Origin: a virus
Strand: one strand, 5' to 3'
Virus record (IMG/VR): IMGVR_UViG_3300028198_000202
Coordinates: 1 to 22,314 of that record
DNA: 22,314 nucleotides
A program made the position numbers and the translations under genes. Positions 15,159 to 22,314 of the stretch are shown piece after piece; position 1 is the stretch's first letter; every line of letters begins with the position of its first letter. A model generated the notes under the pieces. It made no database searches. It was not told the DNA's origin and was given only the letters and a program-made list of their open reading frames with translations.

Positions 15159-17723
15159 ATGTATCAAAATATATATTTTGATGGTCGTATGATTCATATA
15201 TGGGATGATAAATTAGGTTATAGAAAAACACCATATAAAAGATATGCCTATTTGAATGACAAAGTTGGTAAATTTACTGCACTTGATGGAACTCGTTTAA
15301 AAAAGGTTTTTAGATATGATAAAGAAGATGAAAATTTATATGAATCTGATGTAATAGCAACTACAAGAACTTTAGTAGACCAATATACTGATTCAGACGA
15401 ACCATCAGTAGGTCATAGAACTATGATTTTTGATATTGAGGTAGAGGTTACAGAAGGGTTTCCATCTCCCGCAAAAGCAGAAAATAAAATAACTGCTATT
15501 GCATTATGGGATAGTGTTACAGACGAATATTATTGTTATGTTTTAGATCCAGAGAATAAACTTGAGATAGAATCAAAAAACTGTGTATTAAAAAATGGTA
15601 ATAATACCATAATTGGATTTAAATCAGAGATTGAGATGTTAAATGCTTTTTTGGGTAAATATTGTGAGATTCGTCCAACTATTATTACAGGTTGGAATAC
15701 AGATAATTTTGATATACCATATTTGTATAATAGAGTACTTCAATTATTAGGTCAAGAGTTTGCAGGGTTATTATCACCAATAGGAGTTGTTAAATATTCA
15801 GATTATAGACAGAGATTTGAAATAGCGGGAGTTAGTTGTTTAGATTATTTAGGATTATATAAAAAGTTTACACCGAGTTTAAAACCGTCTTATAGGTTAG
15901 ATTCAGTTGGTGAAGATGAGATAGGAATTAAAAAGGTTTCTTATGAGGGAACTCTAAATGAGTTATATGAGAATGATAGAAAACGATTTGTAAAATATAA
16001 CTTAAATGATGTTCATATAGTTGTAGAGTTAGATAAGAAATTAGATTATATTGAAATATCACGAGGTATATGTCATATTGGTCATGTATCATATGAAGAT
16101 ATTTACGCAAGTTCTCGTTATTTAGAAGGAGCAATTTTAGTCTATTGTAAAAAAATAGATGTGGTTGTACCAAATAAGAATAAAAATGCAAGAACTTTAA
16201 TGACTAAACGGGCGAGAGAAGATAAGTTTGCAGGGGCGTATGTTCAAGACCCAATACAAGGTAGACATGAATGGGTTTATGATTTAGATATTACATCTAT
16301 GTATCCAAGTGTTATTAGGTCATTGAATATATCACCAGATACTAAAATAGGTAAGGTTGTGGGGTGGGATTCTAAAGAATTTATTAAAAAAGATAATAAA
16401 AAAACATATACAATAATGGTTGGTGATAAAGAAAAAGGAAAGTTGACAGAAACAGAATTAAAAGAGTATTTTGAAAAAACTGATGTGTCAATTAGTTCTA
16501 ATGGGATATTGTATAGGATGGATAAAGTAGGATTAATTCCAGCAATTCTTGGTAAGTGGTTTGACGATAGAGTTCAATTTAGAAAATTAGCAAAACAATT
16601 TAACGATGACGGTAATGATGAGAAATTTCAATATTTTAATAGACGACAATATTTACAGAAGATTTTGTTAAATTCTCTATATGGTGTATTGGGTTTACCA
16701 GTATTTCGTTTCTATGATTTAGATAATGCAGAGGCTGTAACTTATACAGGTCAATCTCTCATTAAGTTTAGTAAGAAAATTACAAATCATTATTATAATA
16801 AAGAACTTGGTACGGATGAAGATTATGTTATCTATATAGATACAGATTCTATTTTTGCATCAGCCACACCGTTGGTTAAATCACGACATAAAGGAATTGA
16901 CACTAACGCTGAAGCTATTATGACACAACATATTCTAAATATTGCAGATGAAATTCAGGCGTATTTGAATAAGAGTTATGATTTATTTGCAGAGAGATTT
17001 TTAAATTTAGATAAACATTATTTTGAAATTAAACAAGAGGTTATTGCTAAGAGTGGTTTATTTGTAACTAAGAAACGTTACGGACTAAAGATTATTAACG
17101 AGGAAGGTAGAAAAGTTAATAAAACTCACGTTAAGGGATTAGATACGGTTAGAAGTTCTTTTGCAAGAGGAATGAAGTCTTTATTATCAGAAGTATTGGA
17201 AGATTTATTAGTAAATGTACCCAAAGAACAAATAGATAAACGAATTTTTAAGTTTAAAAAGGGTATGAAGTCGATGAGTTATGATGAAATCTCATCACCG
17301 ACAGGAGTTAAACGATTAGGTAAATTTATAAAAAAAGTAGATGAGAGAAATTTCCACCATGGGGATAGAACAATAGGTGGTAAATTAATAACAACATATT
17401 ATGCAAAGGCCACACCAGTTCATGTAAAGGCATCTTTAGCATATAATGATATGATAGATTATTATGATAAAAAAAGATATTCAAAAATAGCGAGTGGTGA
17501 AAAAATTAAATGGGTTTATTTAAAACAAAATCCACTTAGCTTAGCAGTTTTAGCATATAAAGGGGATGAAGACCCTCCAGAAATTTTACAATATATTAAA
17601 AAATATATTGATGTTGATAAGTTATATAATCAGGCACTTAAAAAGAAGATTAAAATGTTTTATGATGCGATGGGATATGGATTACCCGTAGATGAAAGAT
17701 ATACTTTAGAAAGATTTTTTTGA
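15159..17723 (+). CDS. 43: Family B DNA polymerase with 3'-5' proofreading, T4 gp43-like
   Basis: Replicative polymerase. The exonuclease motifs are Exo I MIFDIEVEV (Asp92, Glu94), Exo II TGWNTDNFDIPYLYNR (~178-193) and Exo III YNLNDVHIV (~285). The polymerase motifs are A, DLDITSMYPSVIRSL (~374-388); B, KILLNSLYG (~501); and C, YIDTDSIF with Asp561 and Asp563. All catalytic acids are present. At 854 aa it is close to T4 gp43 (898 aa) and lies in one uninterrupted frame, with no intein or homing endonuclease. The upstream spacer holds a promoter-like element. The C-terminal ERFF end resembles the clamp-binding tail of such polymerases, and the clamp gene follows immediately. Confidence 0.97.
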   Translation: MYQNIYFDGRMIHIWDDKLGYRKTPYKRYAYLNDKVGKFTALDGTRLKKVFRYDKEDENLYESDVIATTRTLVDQYTDSDEPSVGHRTMIFDIEVEVTEGFPSPAKAENKITAIALWDSVTDEYYCYVLDPENKLEIESKNCVLKNGNNTIIGFKSEIEMLNAFLGKYCEIRPTIITGWNTDNFDIPYLYNRVLQLLGQEFAGLLSPIGVVKYSDYRQRFEIAGVSCLDYLGLYKKFTPSLKPSYRLDSVGEDEIGIKKVSYEGTLNELYENDRKRFVKYNLNDVHIVVELDKKLDYIEISRGICHIGHVSYEDIYASSRYLEGAILVYCKKIDVVVPNKNKNARTLMTKRAREDKFAGAYVQDPIQGRHEWVYDLDITSMYPSVIRSLNISPDTKIGKVVGWDSKEFIKKDNKKTYTIMVGDKEKGKLTETELKEYFEKTDVSISSNGILYRMDKVGLIPAILGKWFDDRVQFRKLAKQFNDDGNDEKFQYFNRRQYLQKILLNSLYGVLGLPVFRFYDLDNAEAVTYTGQSLIKFSKKITNHYYNKELGTDEDYVIYIDTDSIFASATPLVKSRHKGIDTNAEAIMTQHILNIADEIQAYLNKSYDLFAERFLNLDKHYFEIKQEVIAKSGLFVTKKRYGLKIINEEGRKVNKTHVKGLDTVRSSFARGMKSLLSEVLEDLLVNVPKEQIDKRIFKFKKGMKSMSYDEISSPTGVKRLGKFIKKVDERNFHHGDRTIGGKLITTYYAKATPVHVKASLAYNDMIDYYDKKRYSKIASGEKIKWVYLKQNPLSLAVLAYKGDEDPPEILQYIKKYIDVDKLYNQALKKKIKMFYDAMGYGLPVDERYTLERFF

Positions 17724-17740
17724 TTTTGGGAAATAAAATA

Positions 17741-17762
17741 GATATATATATATGTATATATC
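17741..17762 (+). repeat. AT-rich palindrome in the clamp gene leader
   Basis: GATATATA (17741-17748) and TATATATC (17755-17762) form a perfect 8-bp inverted repeat around a 6-nt centre. It lies in the 76-nt gap between the polymerase and clamp genes, upstream of a strong AGGAG. It may act as a weak hairpin, an operator or an easily melted site, but an alternating AT run can arise by chance here. Confidence 0.35.
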
Positions 17763-17799
17763 AACAATTAATTAATAAATGTAATATAGGAGATACAAA

Positions 17800-18525
17800 A
17801 TGAATAAAGCTTATTTAGATAGGTTTATAAGTAAATATTCACTTGGAGATAGTGTGAATTCGGTGGTTTTGAATGTAAATAATGAAGTTTTAACTACTGA
17901 GTTTATAACTTTGGATAAGTCTTTACTTGGAAAGGTTACTTTAGATACTTTTCAGTTTGAAGATGTGCAGTTGGGAATCTACGATACTAAACAGTTGGCT
18001 AGTTTACTAAGTGTTTTAAATGATGATATTAATTTAACAGTAGTTAAATCAGAAGATAAAGTGGTTTCGATTAAATTTGAAGACTCATATGCATCTGTAA
18101 ATTATATGTTGAGTGATTTATCGGTTATTCCAGATGTACCATCAATGAAAAGTGTTCCAGAGTTTGAATTGTCGTTAAAAATAGATAGTTTGTTTATAAC
18201 GAAATTTATTTCTGGTAAAAATGCATTAGCTGAATCAGAAACTTTTACAGTTTTGACAGATGCTAATACGGATAGTTGTAAATTTGTTATTAATTATTCG
18301 GCTATTAATACTAACAGGGTTAATTTACCAGTAACGGTAGATACTTTTAGTGATGTTGGCCCATTGTCCTTTAACGCGGAACTGTTTGCAAAAGTTTTAC
18401 AGGCTAATAAAGAATGTGAAAGTGCAAGTATGGAAATTTCGAGTAAAGGATTGGCAAGAGCATCTTTTAAAGTAGATAATTATGATGCAGTTTATAATTT
18501 AGTTGCTAGTCAAAGTGTAGATTAA
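17800..18525 (+). CDS. 45: Sliding clamp (polymerase processivity factor), T4 gp45-like
   Basis: Ring-forming clamp that tethers the polymerase and, in T4, also activates late transcription. The 241-aa length matches gp45 (228 aa). Short motifs are weak, as usual for this family. The strand-rich pattern with two repeated subdomains is clear: SLLGKVTLDTFQFEDVQLGIYDTKQLASLLSVL in the first half, and FELSLKIDSLFITKFISGKNAL followed by GPLSFNAELFAKVLQANKECESASMEIS in the second. Position between the polymerase and the clamp-loader genes strongly supports the call. The ATATAGGAGAT ribosome-binding leader is nearly identical to that of the gp32-like gene and implies high expression. Confidence 0.88.
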   Translation: MNKAYLDRFISKYSLGDSVNSVVLNVNNEVLTTEFITLDKSLLGKVTLDTFQFEDVQLGIYDTKQLASLLSVLNDDINLTVVKSEDKVVSIKFEDSYASVNYMLSDLSVIPDVPSMKSVPEFELSLKIDSLFITKFISGKNALAESETFTVLTDANTDSCKFVINYSAINTNRVNLPVTVDTFSDVGPLSFNAELFAKVLQANKECESASMEISSKGLARASFKVDNYDAVYNLVASQSVD

Positions 18526-18540
18526 TCAAATCGGTTATCA

Positions 18541-19749
18541 ATGTATTTAGATTACTTTGATAAGTTTAAAAATATGGAGCCCTACCTTAAAATAGATAAA
18601 AAGGAATGGGCTTACATAAAAGAAACTTACGATAGACCAGATATTCAAGAAACTCTCGTAGAGATTTTGAAGGATTATGAGTTACCTACACAAGAGTTGA
18701 CCAAAAAAGATGCTTACAAAGATTTTATGAAGTTAAAGGGAATACAATGGCCTGATTACTTAAAAGAATCTGAATGGTACGCAAGGTCAGAATATAAATG
18801 GCCGTTAACTAAGAAAATTATACGAAGGATAAATAGAGGAAATGACGCTAGTAATTATTTCCAACAGTATAATAGATGGTCGGTAGATGGAACTATTTCT
18901 CCAGGTCCAGTTAGGACTTGGGGAAATCCAAAGTTTATGTATACTTTGTTAGGTTCATTATTCACACTTGAGGTAGAGAAGGTAGATAGGGGAACATTAA
19001 GGTCTTGTATTGGACTTCGTAAGTATATATGTTCTCAATTCAAACCAAATGTAGCAAAATCAATTTATGATATGTTTAAGGCAGAGACCATACTTGATTT
19101 TTCTATGGGATGGGGTGATAGACTGGCTGGATTTTACGCGAGTGATTATGGGAAACATTATGTTGGTATTGACCCACGTAAAGAGAACCATTCAATATAT
19201 GAAGAACAATCAAAGTTTTACAACAAACATTTAGGATTTTTCGAACAAGAGAGAAAGTCTGAATTTCATTGTTCTCCCGCTGAGGAGTTTGATTTTTCAC
19301 AATATGATAATTATTTTGATTTGGTATTCACTTCACCACCATATTTTAATGTAGAGCGTTATAGTTATGATGATACACAAAGTTGGGTTAGATATAAAGA
19401 TATAGATGATTGGAATACAGAGTTTTTACAGAAAACGTTGAATAATTTATGGAGAAGTATTAAAACTGGTGGATATTTATTAGTGAATATAAGTGATGTA
19501 AATGCATCGAGTAAAGGTAGGAAGGCAAAGGGTTGGCTACCTATTTGTGATCCTATGAACGACTTTTTAGATACATTTAAAGATAGTGAATATAAGGGTT
19601 GTGTTGGTTATGAAATGGCAAAAAGACCTAATTCAATAGGAGCTGGAACTGCTAAAGTAACAGAAGAAACTAATAGAAAACCAGAATATATCTTACCAGT
19701 AAAAGAAGGATTATTTGCTGAACCAATTTGGACATGGAAAAAAATATGA
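18541..19749 (+). CDS. DNA amino-methyltransferase-like protein (SPPY family), paralogue of 7846
   Basis: A 402-aa SAM-dependent methyltransferase with motif I DFSMGWGDRLAGFYAS (186-201), the SAM-ribose acid in YVGIDPRKEN, and motif IV FTSPPYF (Ser265-Pro-Pro-Tyr268), followed by VERYSYDDTQSW. The 356-aa protein at 7846 shows the same order and equivalents of the flanking phrases (CGWGGRLIGF, TSPPYFDTEKYSDESTQSF), so the two are diverged paralogues. The C-terminus here is longer (GWLPICDPMNDF ... PIWTWKK). The first 150 residues differ, which suggests a different target site. It is inserted between the clamp and clamp-loader genes, and its TGA overlaps the clamp loader's ATG (ATGA). Confidence 0.82.
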   Translation: MYLDYFDKFKNMEPYLKIDKKEWAYIKETYDRPDIQETLVEILKDYELPTQELTKKDAYKDFMKLKGIQWPDYLKESEWYARSEYKWPLTKKIIRRINRGNDASNYFQQYNRWSVDGTISPGPVRTWGNPKFMYTLLGSLFTLEVEKVDRGTLRSCIGLRKYICSQFKPNVAKSIYDMFKAETILDFSMGWGDRLAGFYASDYGKHYVGIDPRKENHSIYEEQSKFYNKHLGFFEQERKSEFHCSPAEEFDFSQYDNYFDLVFTSPPYFNVERYSYDDTQSWVRYKDIDDWNTEFLQKTLNNLWRSIKTGGYLLVNISDVNASSKGRKAKGWLPICDPMNDFLDTFKDSEYKGCVGYEMAKRPNSIGAGTAKVTEETNRKPEYILPVKEGLFAEPIWTWKKI

Positions 19750-20678
19750 TTATAAAAGAAGATCACGGGTTATGGGTAGAACGCTATCGGCCTTCAACAA
19801 TGGAAACTTACATAGGGAACGAACATCTCAAAAGTAAGGTATCCATTTATTTAGAGAGTGGAGACTTGCCACATCTTTTACTGTACGGAAGAGCCGGCAC
19901 AGGTAAGACCACTCTCGCAAAACTACTTGTAAAGAATATAGAGTGTGATTATCTTTATATTAATGCTAGTGATGAAAATAATGTAGATACAGTTAGAACT
20001 AAAGTGAAGACCTTCGCATCCACGATGGGATTTAAGGATATGAAAGTTATTATCTTAGATGAGTGTGATTACATTACACCTAACGCACAGGCAGCATTAA
20101 GAAATCTGATGGAAACATTCTCGAAACATTGTAGGTTTATTCTAACTTGTAATTATGTCGAGAGAATTATAGACCCGATACAATCTCGGTGTCAATCATT
20201 TCAGATTATTCCACCATCAAAGAAAGAAGTGGCAGTTCATTTATCAAATATATTAAAAAATGAGAATGTAATTTTTAAAGTAGATGATATAGCAACTATT
20301 ATTAATGGTGGATATCCAGATATTAGAAAAGTTATAAATACATCACAACGACAAGTTGTAAAGAATGAACTTAAATTAGATGCTCAAGAAATTATATTGA
20401 GTGATTATAAATTAAAATTATTAAAAGTAATACAGACTAAAAGTAAAACACGAAAGGAAATATTTACAGAAATAAGACAAATACTGGCAGATGCAAAAGT
20501 TACAGATTTTGCAGATTTTTTCAGATTGTTATACGATGAAGTAGATACTTATGGGACGGGTCATATAGCAGAATGTATTTTGATTATCGCACGATATGAA
20601 TCATCCGATACCCATGTAGTAGATAAAGAGATAAATGCAATGGCAATGTTAATAGAAATATTAGGAGTAATTACATAA
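19746..20678 (+). CDS. 44: Clamp loader large subunit, T4 gp44 / RFC small-subunit-like AAA+ ATPase
   Basis: ATPase that opens and loads the sliding clamp. Walker A is GRAGTGKT (48-55), Walker B ILDECD (Asp105, Glu106), sensor 1 LTCNY (~133-137) and the trans-acting arginine finger SRC (147-149). The N-terminal WVERYRPSTMETYIGN is the typical RFC-box start. The length of 310 aa is like gp44 (319 aa). I choose ATG 19746: it forms ATGA with the preceding stop and has GGA 7 nt upstream. TTG 19728 would add six residues. Its TAA shares one base with the ClpP-like gene's ATG. Confidence 0.94.
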   Translation: MIIKEDHGLWVERYRPSTMETYIGNEHLKSKVSIYLESGDLPHLLLYGRAGTGKTTLAKLLVKNIECDYLYINASDENNVDTVRTKVKTFASTMGFKDMKVIILDECDYITPNAQAALRNLMETFSKHCRFILTCNYVERIIDPIQSRCQSFQIIPPSKKEVAVHLSNILKNENVIFKVDDIATIINGGYPDIRKVINTSQRQVVKNELKLDAQEIILSDYKLKLLKVIQTKSKTRKEIFTEIRQILADAKVTDFADFFRLLYDEVDTYGTGHIAECILIIARYESSDTHVVDKEINAMAMLIEILGVIT

Positions 20679-21283
20679 TGGAAGAAAAGTATTGGGGAGA
20701 GAAAAACTCTCCCGTTAAGAAAGCAGTTAATAATAAAGAAATTACAGAAAAACATATAGCAGTACATGAGAACAAGATTTATTATTATGCAGGAGTGAAT
20801 AGAGAAAGTGCAGCAGAACTAAATAAAAAGATTGGTGAATTACAAGTTAGAAGTTTTACAATGGCAAATAACTTGGATGTAGAACCATATCCTATTCATC
20901 TACATATAAATTCGGGAGGCGGTTCCCTTATTTCAGGAATAGCATCAATGGATACAATACTGAGATGTAAAGTCCCAGTTTATACATATGTTGATGGATT
21001 TGCTGCAAGTGCAGCAACATTTCTTTCAATAGTGGGTAATAAGAGATTTATTAGTAGACATTCATATATGTTAATACATCAATTATCTTCAAACTTTTGG
21101 GGAAAATATTCAGAGTTTCAAGATGCAAAACAAAATTTAGATTTGATGATGGACACAATTAAAAATGTATATAAGAAATATACAAAAGTTCCAGTCAAAA
21201 AATTAAATGAAATATTAAAACATGATTTAATGTGGGATGCTGAAACGTGTTTGAAATACGGTTTAGTGGACGAAATCATTTAA
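20678..21283 (+). CDS. clpP: ClpP-like serine protease
   Basis: Member of the ClpP/crotonase-fold peptidases. The catalytic triad is present: Ser111 in DGFAASAATFL, His134 in YMLIHQLSS and Asp183 in KHDLMWDA. It also shows the oxyanion-type loop INSGGGSLISG (78-88) and the terminal YGLVDEI. At 201 aa it is the length of bacterial ClpP, with a divergent polar N-terminus in place of a propeptide. ClpP relatives occur in cyanophages and other T4-like marine phages, where they may pair with host Clp ATPases. In some other phages ClpP-fold enzymes serve as head-maturation proteases. Placement within the replication cluster favours intracellular protein turnover (inference). Confidence 0.92.
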   Translation: MEEKYWGEKNSPVKKAVNNKEITEKHIAVHENKIYYYAGVNRESAAELNKKIGELQVRSFTMANNLDVEPYPIHLHINSGGGSLISGIASMDTILRCKVPVYTYVDGFAASAATFLSIVGNKRFISRHSYMLIHQLSSNFWGKYSEFQDAKQNLDLMMDTIKNVYKKYTKVPVKKLNEILKHDLMWDAETCLKYGLVDEII

Positions 21284-21305
21284 ACAAAACAACAGGAGAA
21301 ACAAA

Positions 21306-21488
21306 ATGGCAACAGTTAAAGAACTACACGCAAAAATCAAAGAACACTTTGAAGAATTTGATCTAAATCACGCAGTACATGCTGAAAAAGGTAACAAAGC
21401 AGCTGGTGGTAGAGCAAGAAAACATATTGGAGAGATAAAAAAACTGGTAACAGATTATCGTAAAGCTTCAATATCAGAATCGAAATAA
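21306..21488 (+). CDS. Hc1 / histone H1-like DNA-binding protein
   Basis: A 60-aa basic protein whose signature GNKAAGGRARKHIGEIKKL (29-47), followed by a DYRKASISESK tail, closely fits the Hc1/histone-H1-like family that I associate with chromosome compaction in Chlamydiae and with small abundant proteins of Bacteroidota. The N-terminal helix MATVKELHAKIKEHFEEFD also fits. An AGGAG 8-9 nt upstream of the ATG predicts strong translation. It probably binds DNA non-specifically, packaging phage DNA or altering the host nucleoid. A host-derived gene is likely, and it is the main clue to the host phylum. Confidence 0.82.
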   Translation: MATVKELHAKIKEHFEEFDLNHAVHAEKGNKAAGGRARKHIGEIKKLVTDYRKASISESK

Positions 21489-21500
21489 TAGGAGAAAAGT

Positions 21501-21701
21501 ATGTGGAAACATATAGGTGATATACCAAACACAAGGGATGAACATATCACAAATTTAGAGGAACAATTTTTTGATTTATTTCCAGATTGTGAAGACAAAA
21601 ATAAGGCACTCGGTTTATTTAATGAGATTGTTCAATATTTGATTGTACGAACTGATAATATTATGTCTGGAAGAGAATATAAAGATGGTGAACTAAAATG
21701 A
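21501..21701 (+). CDS. Small hypothetical protein (66 aa)
   Basis: Acidic, helical 66-aa protein (MWKHIGDIPNTRDEH, then EEQFFDLFPDCEDKNKALGLFNEIVQYL). No family was recognised. A strong TAGGAG lies 7-8 nt before the ATG, and the TGA overlaps the next gene's ATG (ATGA, 21698-21701), so it is a genuine operon member. Confidence 0.75.
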   Translation: MWKHIGDIPNTRDEHITNLEEQFFDLFPDCEDKNKALGLFNEIVQYLIVRTDNIMSGREYKDGELK

Positions 21702-21943
21702 GTACAAAACCTATGAAACCTTTATCTAAACCTAAACAAACTGTAGATTTATCTAAGGCAGATACTTTACAATGTGAGGAATGTGATAATTATTTGTTTA
21801 TTACCTCATATGTGATTAAACGAGTTTCTGCAATTTTATCACCATCTGGACAAGAAGGATTAGTTCCAATTCAAGTTTATAGTTGTGGTAATTGTGGTAC
21901 AGTTCCGAAAAAGTTATTAGAAGGTAGTGGACTTGAAACCTAA
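21698..21943 (+). CDS. Small zinc-ribbon protein (81 aa)
   Basis: Two CxxC pairs, Cys26-Glu-Glu-Cys29 and Cys63-Gly-Asn-Cys66, are set 34 residues apart and separated by a strand-rich segment (FITSYVIKRVSAIL, GLVPIQVYS), which is the pattern of a zinc ribbon. The N-terminus is a Pro/Lys-rich tail. Such proteins in T4-like marine phages usually lack a known role; protein or nucleic-acid contact is possible. It overlaps both the previous gene (ATGA) and the next one (11 nt). Confidence 0.78.
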   Translation: MSTKPMKPLSKPKQTVDLSKADTLQCEECDNYLFITSYVIKRVSAILSPSGQEGLVPIQVYSCGNCGTVPKKLLEGSGLET

Positions 21944-22314
21944 AGGTCTATTTGATCATCTTAATCATATAACAATAAATAAAACAAAAGATTATTGGAT
22001 CACTTTAACAGAAACAGAGAAGAAACAATGGTCTAATTATATGATTAATCGTTTTCTCTCTATGAAAATGGAGTGGACTGATTTTGTTAATGAAATACAG
22101 AAATTAAAGCTTGACCCACGTCAGCTTTATGTTGTATATTCCAGTATATTACCGAAGGGTAAGCAGTATTTAAAATATATTAAGAAGAAAAAAGACCCTA
22201 TTTATAATACACAAGTTGTTCAGAAAATTTCTGAATATTTCGAATGTAGTCAATCCGAATCGGAAGACTATTTAAAATTATTAACAAAAAAACAAATTAG
22301 AGAATTGGTATCTA
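21933..22314 (+). CDS. 62: Clamp loader small subunit, T4 gp62-like (partial, runs off the window)
   Basis: An open frame from TTG 21933, with AAGG 8 nt upstream, continues past base 22314 and gives 127 residues. The text KPKGLFDHLNHI ... WSNYMINRFLSM ... LYVVYSSILPKGKQYLKYIKKKK ... ISEYFECSQSESEDYLKLLTKKQIREL follows the pattern of gp62-type subunits: a PKGK-Y-KYIK basic stretch, then an acidic helix spelling E-DYL-LL. gp62 joins gp44 to form the clamp loader, and its placement in the same operon supports the call. An in-frame TAG at 21918-21920 bounds the start. The first ATG is far inside, so a TTG start is needed. Frame continuity and context are solid, while family assignment rests on weak similarity. 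Confidence 0.7.
   Translation, partial: MKPKGLFDHLNHITINKTKDYWITLTETEKKQWSNYMINRFLSMKMEWTDFVNEIQKLKLDPRQLYVVYSSILPKGKQYLKYIKKKKDPIYNTQVVQKISEYFECSQSESEDYLKLLTKKQIRELVS

Noticed and set aside
1-22314. tRNA genes, CRISPR arrays, integrase, insertion sequences
   Set aside because: I looked for cloverleaf-like and CCA-ended segments, regularly spaced repeats, and transposase or integrase motifs, and saw none. A dedicated tRNA search would be needed to be certain.

Overview
The window looks like part of the genome of a tailed double-stranded DNA phage of the broad T4-like (myovirus) group, probably from an environmental or marine source. It is AT-rich, every recognisable gene lies on the + strand, and genes are packed with 1-20 nt spacings or with stop/start overlaps. 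It carries a near-complete T4-type replisome: gp32-like SSB, UvsX recombinase, RNase H/flap 5' nuclease, gp41-like helicase, family B polymerase, gp45-like clamp, gp44-like clamp loader and, running off the right edge, a gp62-like small clamp-loader subunit. No tRNA, rRNA, CRISPR array, IS element or integrase was seen. The host cannot be read directly. An Hc1/histone-H1-like protein of a type I associate with Bacteroidota and Chlamydiae hints at a Bacteroidota host, but this is weak.

Layout. 1-3772: the last codons of an upstream gene, then three genes of unknown function (800, 296 and 137 aa). The first two may be virion proteins. 3785-4636: a glycoside hydrolase family 6 (cellulase-type) domain with all its catalytic aspartates, starting at TTG. 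4738-7671: SSB, UvsX and RNase H. 7655-10450: a tiny basic protein and two DNA methyltransferases of different architectures. 10452-11855: replicative helicase. 11964-12104: a second tiny basic protein, paralogous to the first. 12126-15093: a class II (B12-dependent) ribonucleotide reductase overlapping a full-length type II glutamine synthetase. 15159-18525: DNA polymerase and sliding clamp. 18541-19749: a third methyltransferase, paralogous to the one at 7846. 19746-22314: large clamp-loader subunit, a ClpP-like protease, the Hc1-like protein, two small proteins (one a zinc ribbon) and the start of a gp62-like gene.

How they fit together. The replisome genes copy and recombine the phage DNA. 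The ribonucleotide reductase and glutamine synthetase would feed nucleotide synthesis: deoxynucleotides directly, and glutamine as amide donor for purines and CTP. Three methyltransferases suggest that the phage DNA is base-modified against restriction. The GH6 enzyme, ClpP and the Hc1-like protein are accessory functions that probably act on host surface or matrix polysaccharide, protein turnover and nucleoid structure.

The most unusual items are the GH6 domain, the nrdJ-glnII overlap, the related SPPY methyltransferases, and the insertion of clpP, hc1 and small genes between the two clamp-loader subunits.
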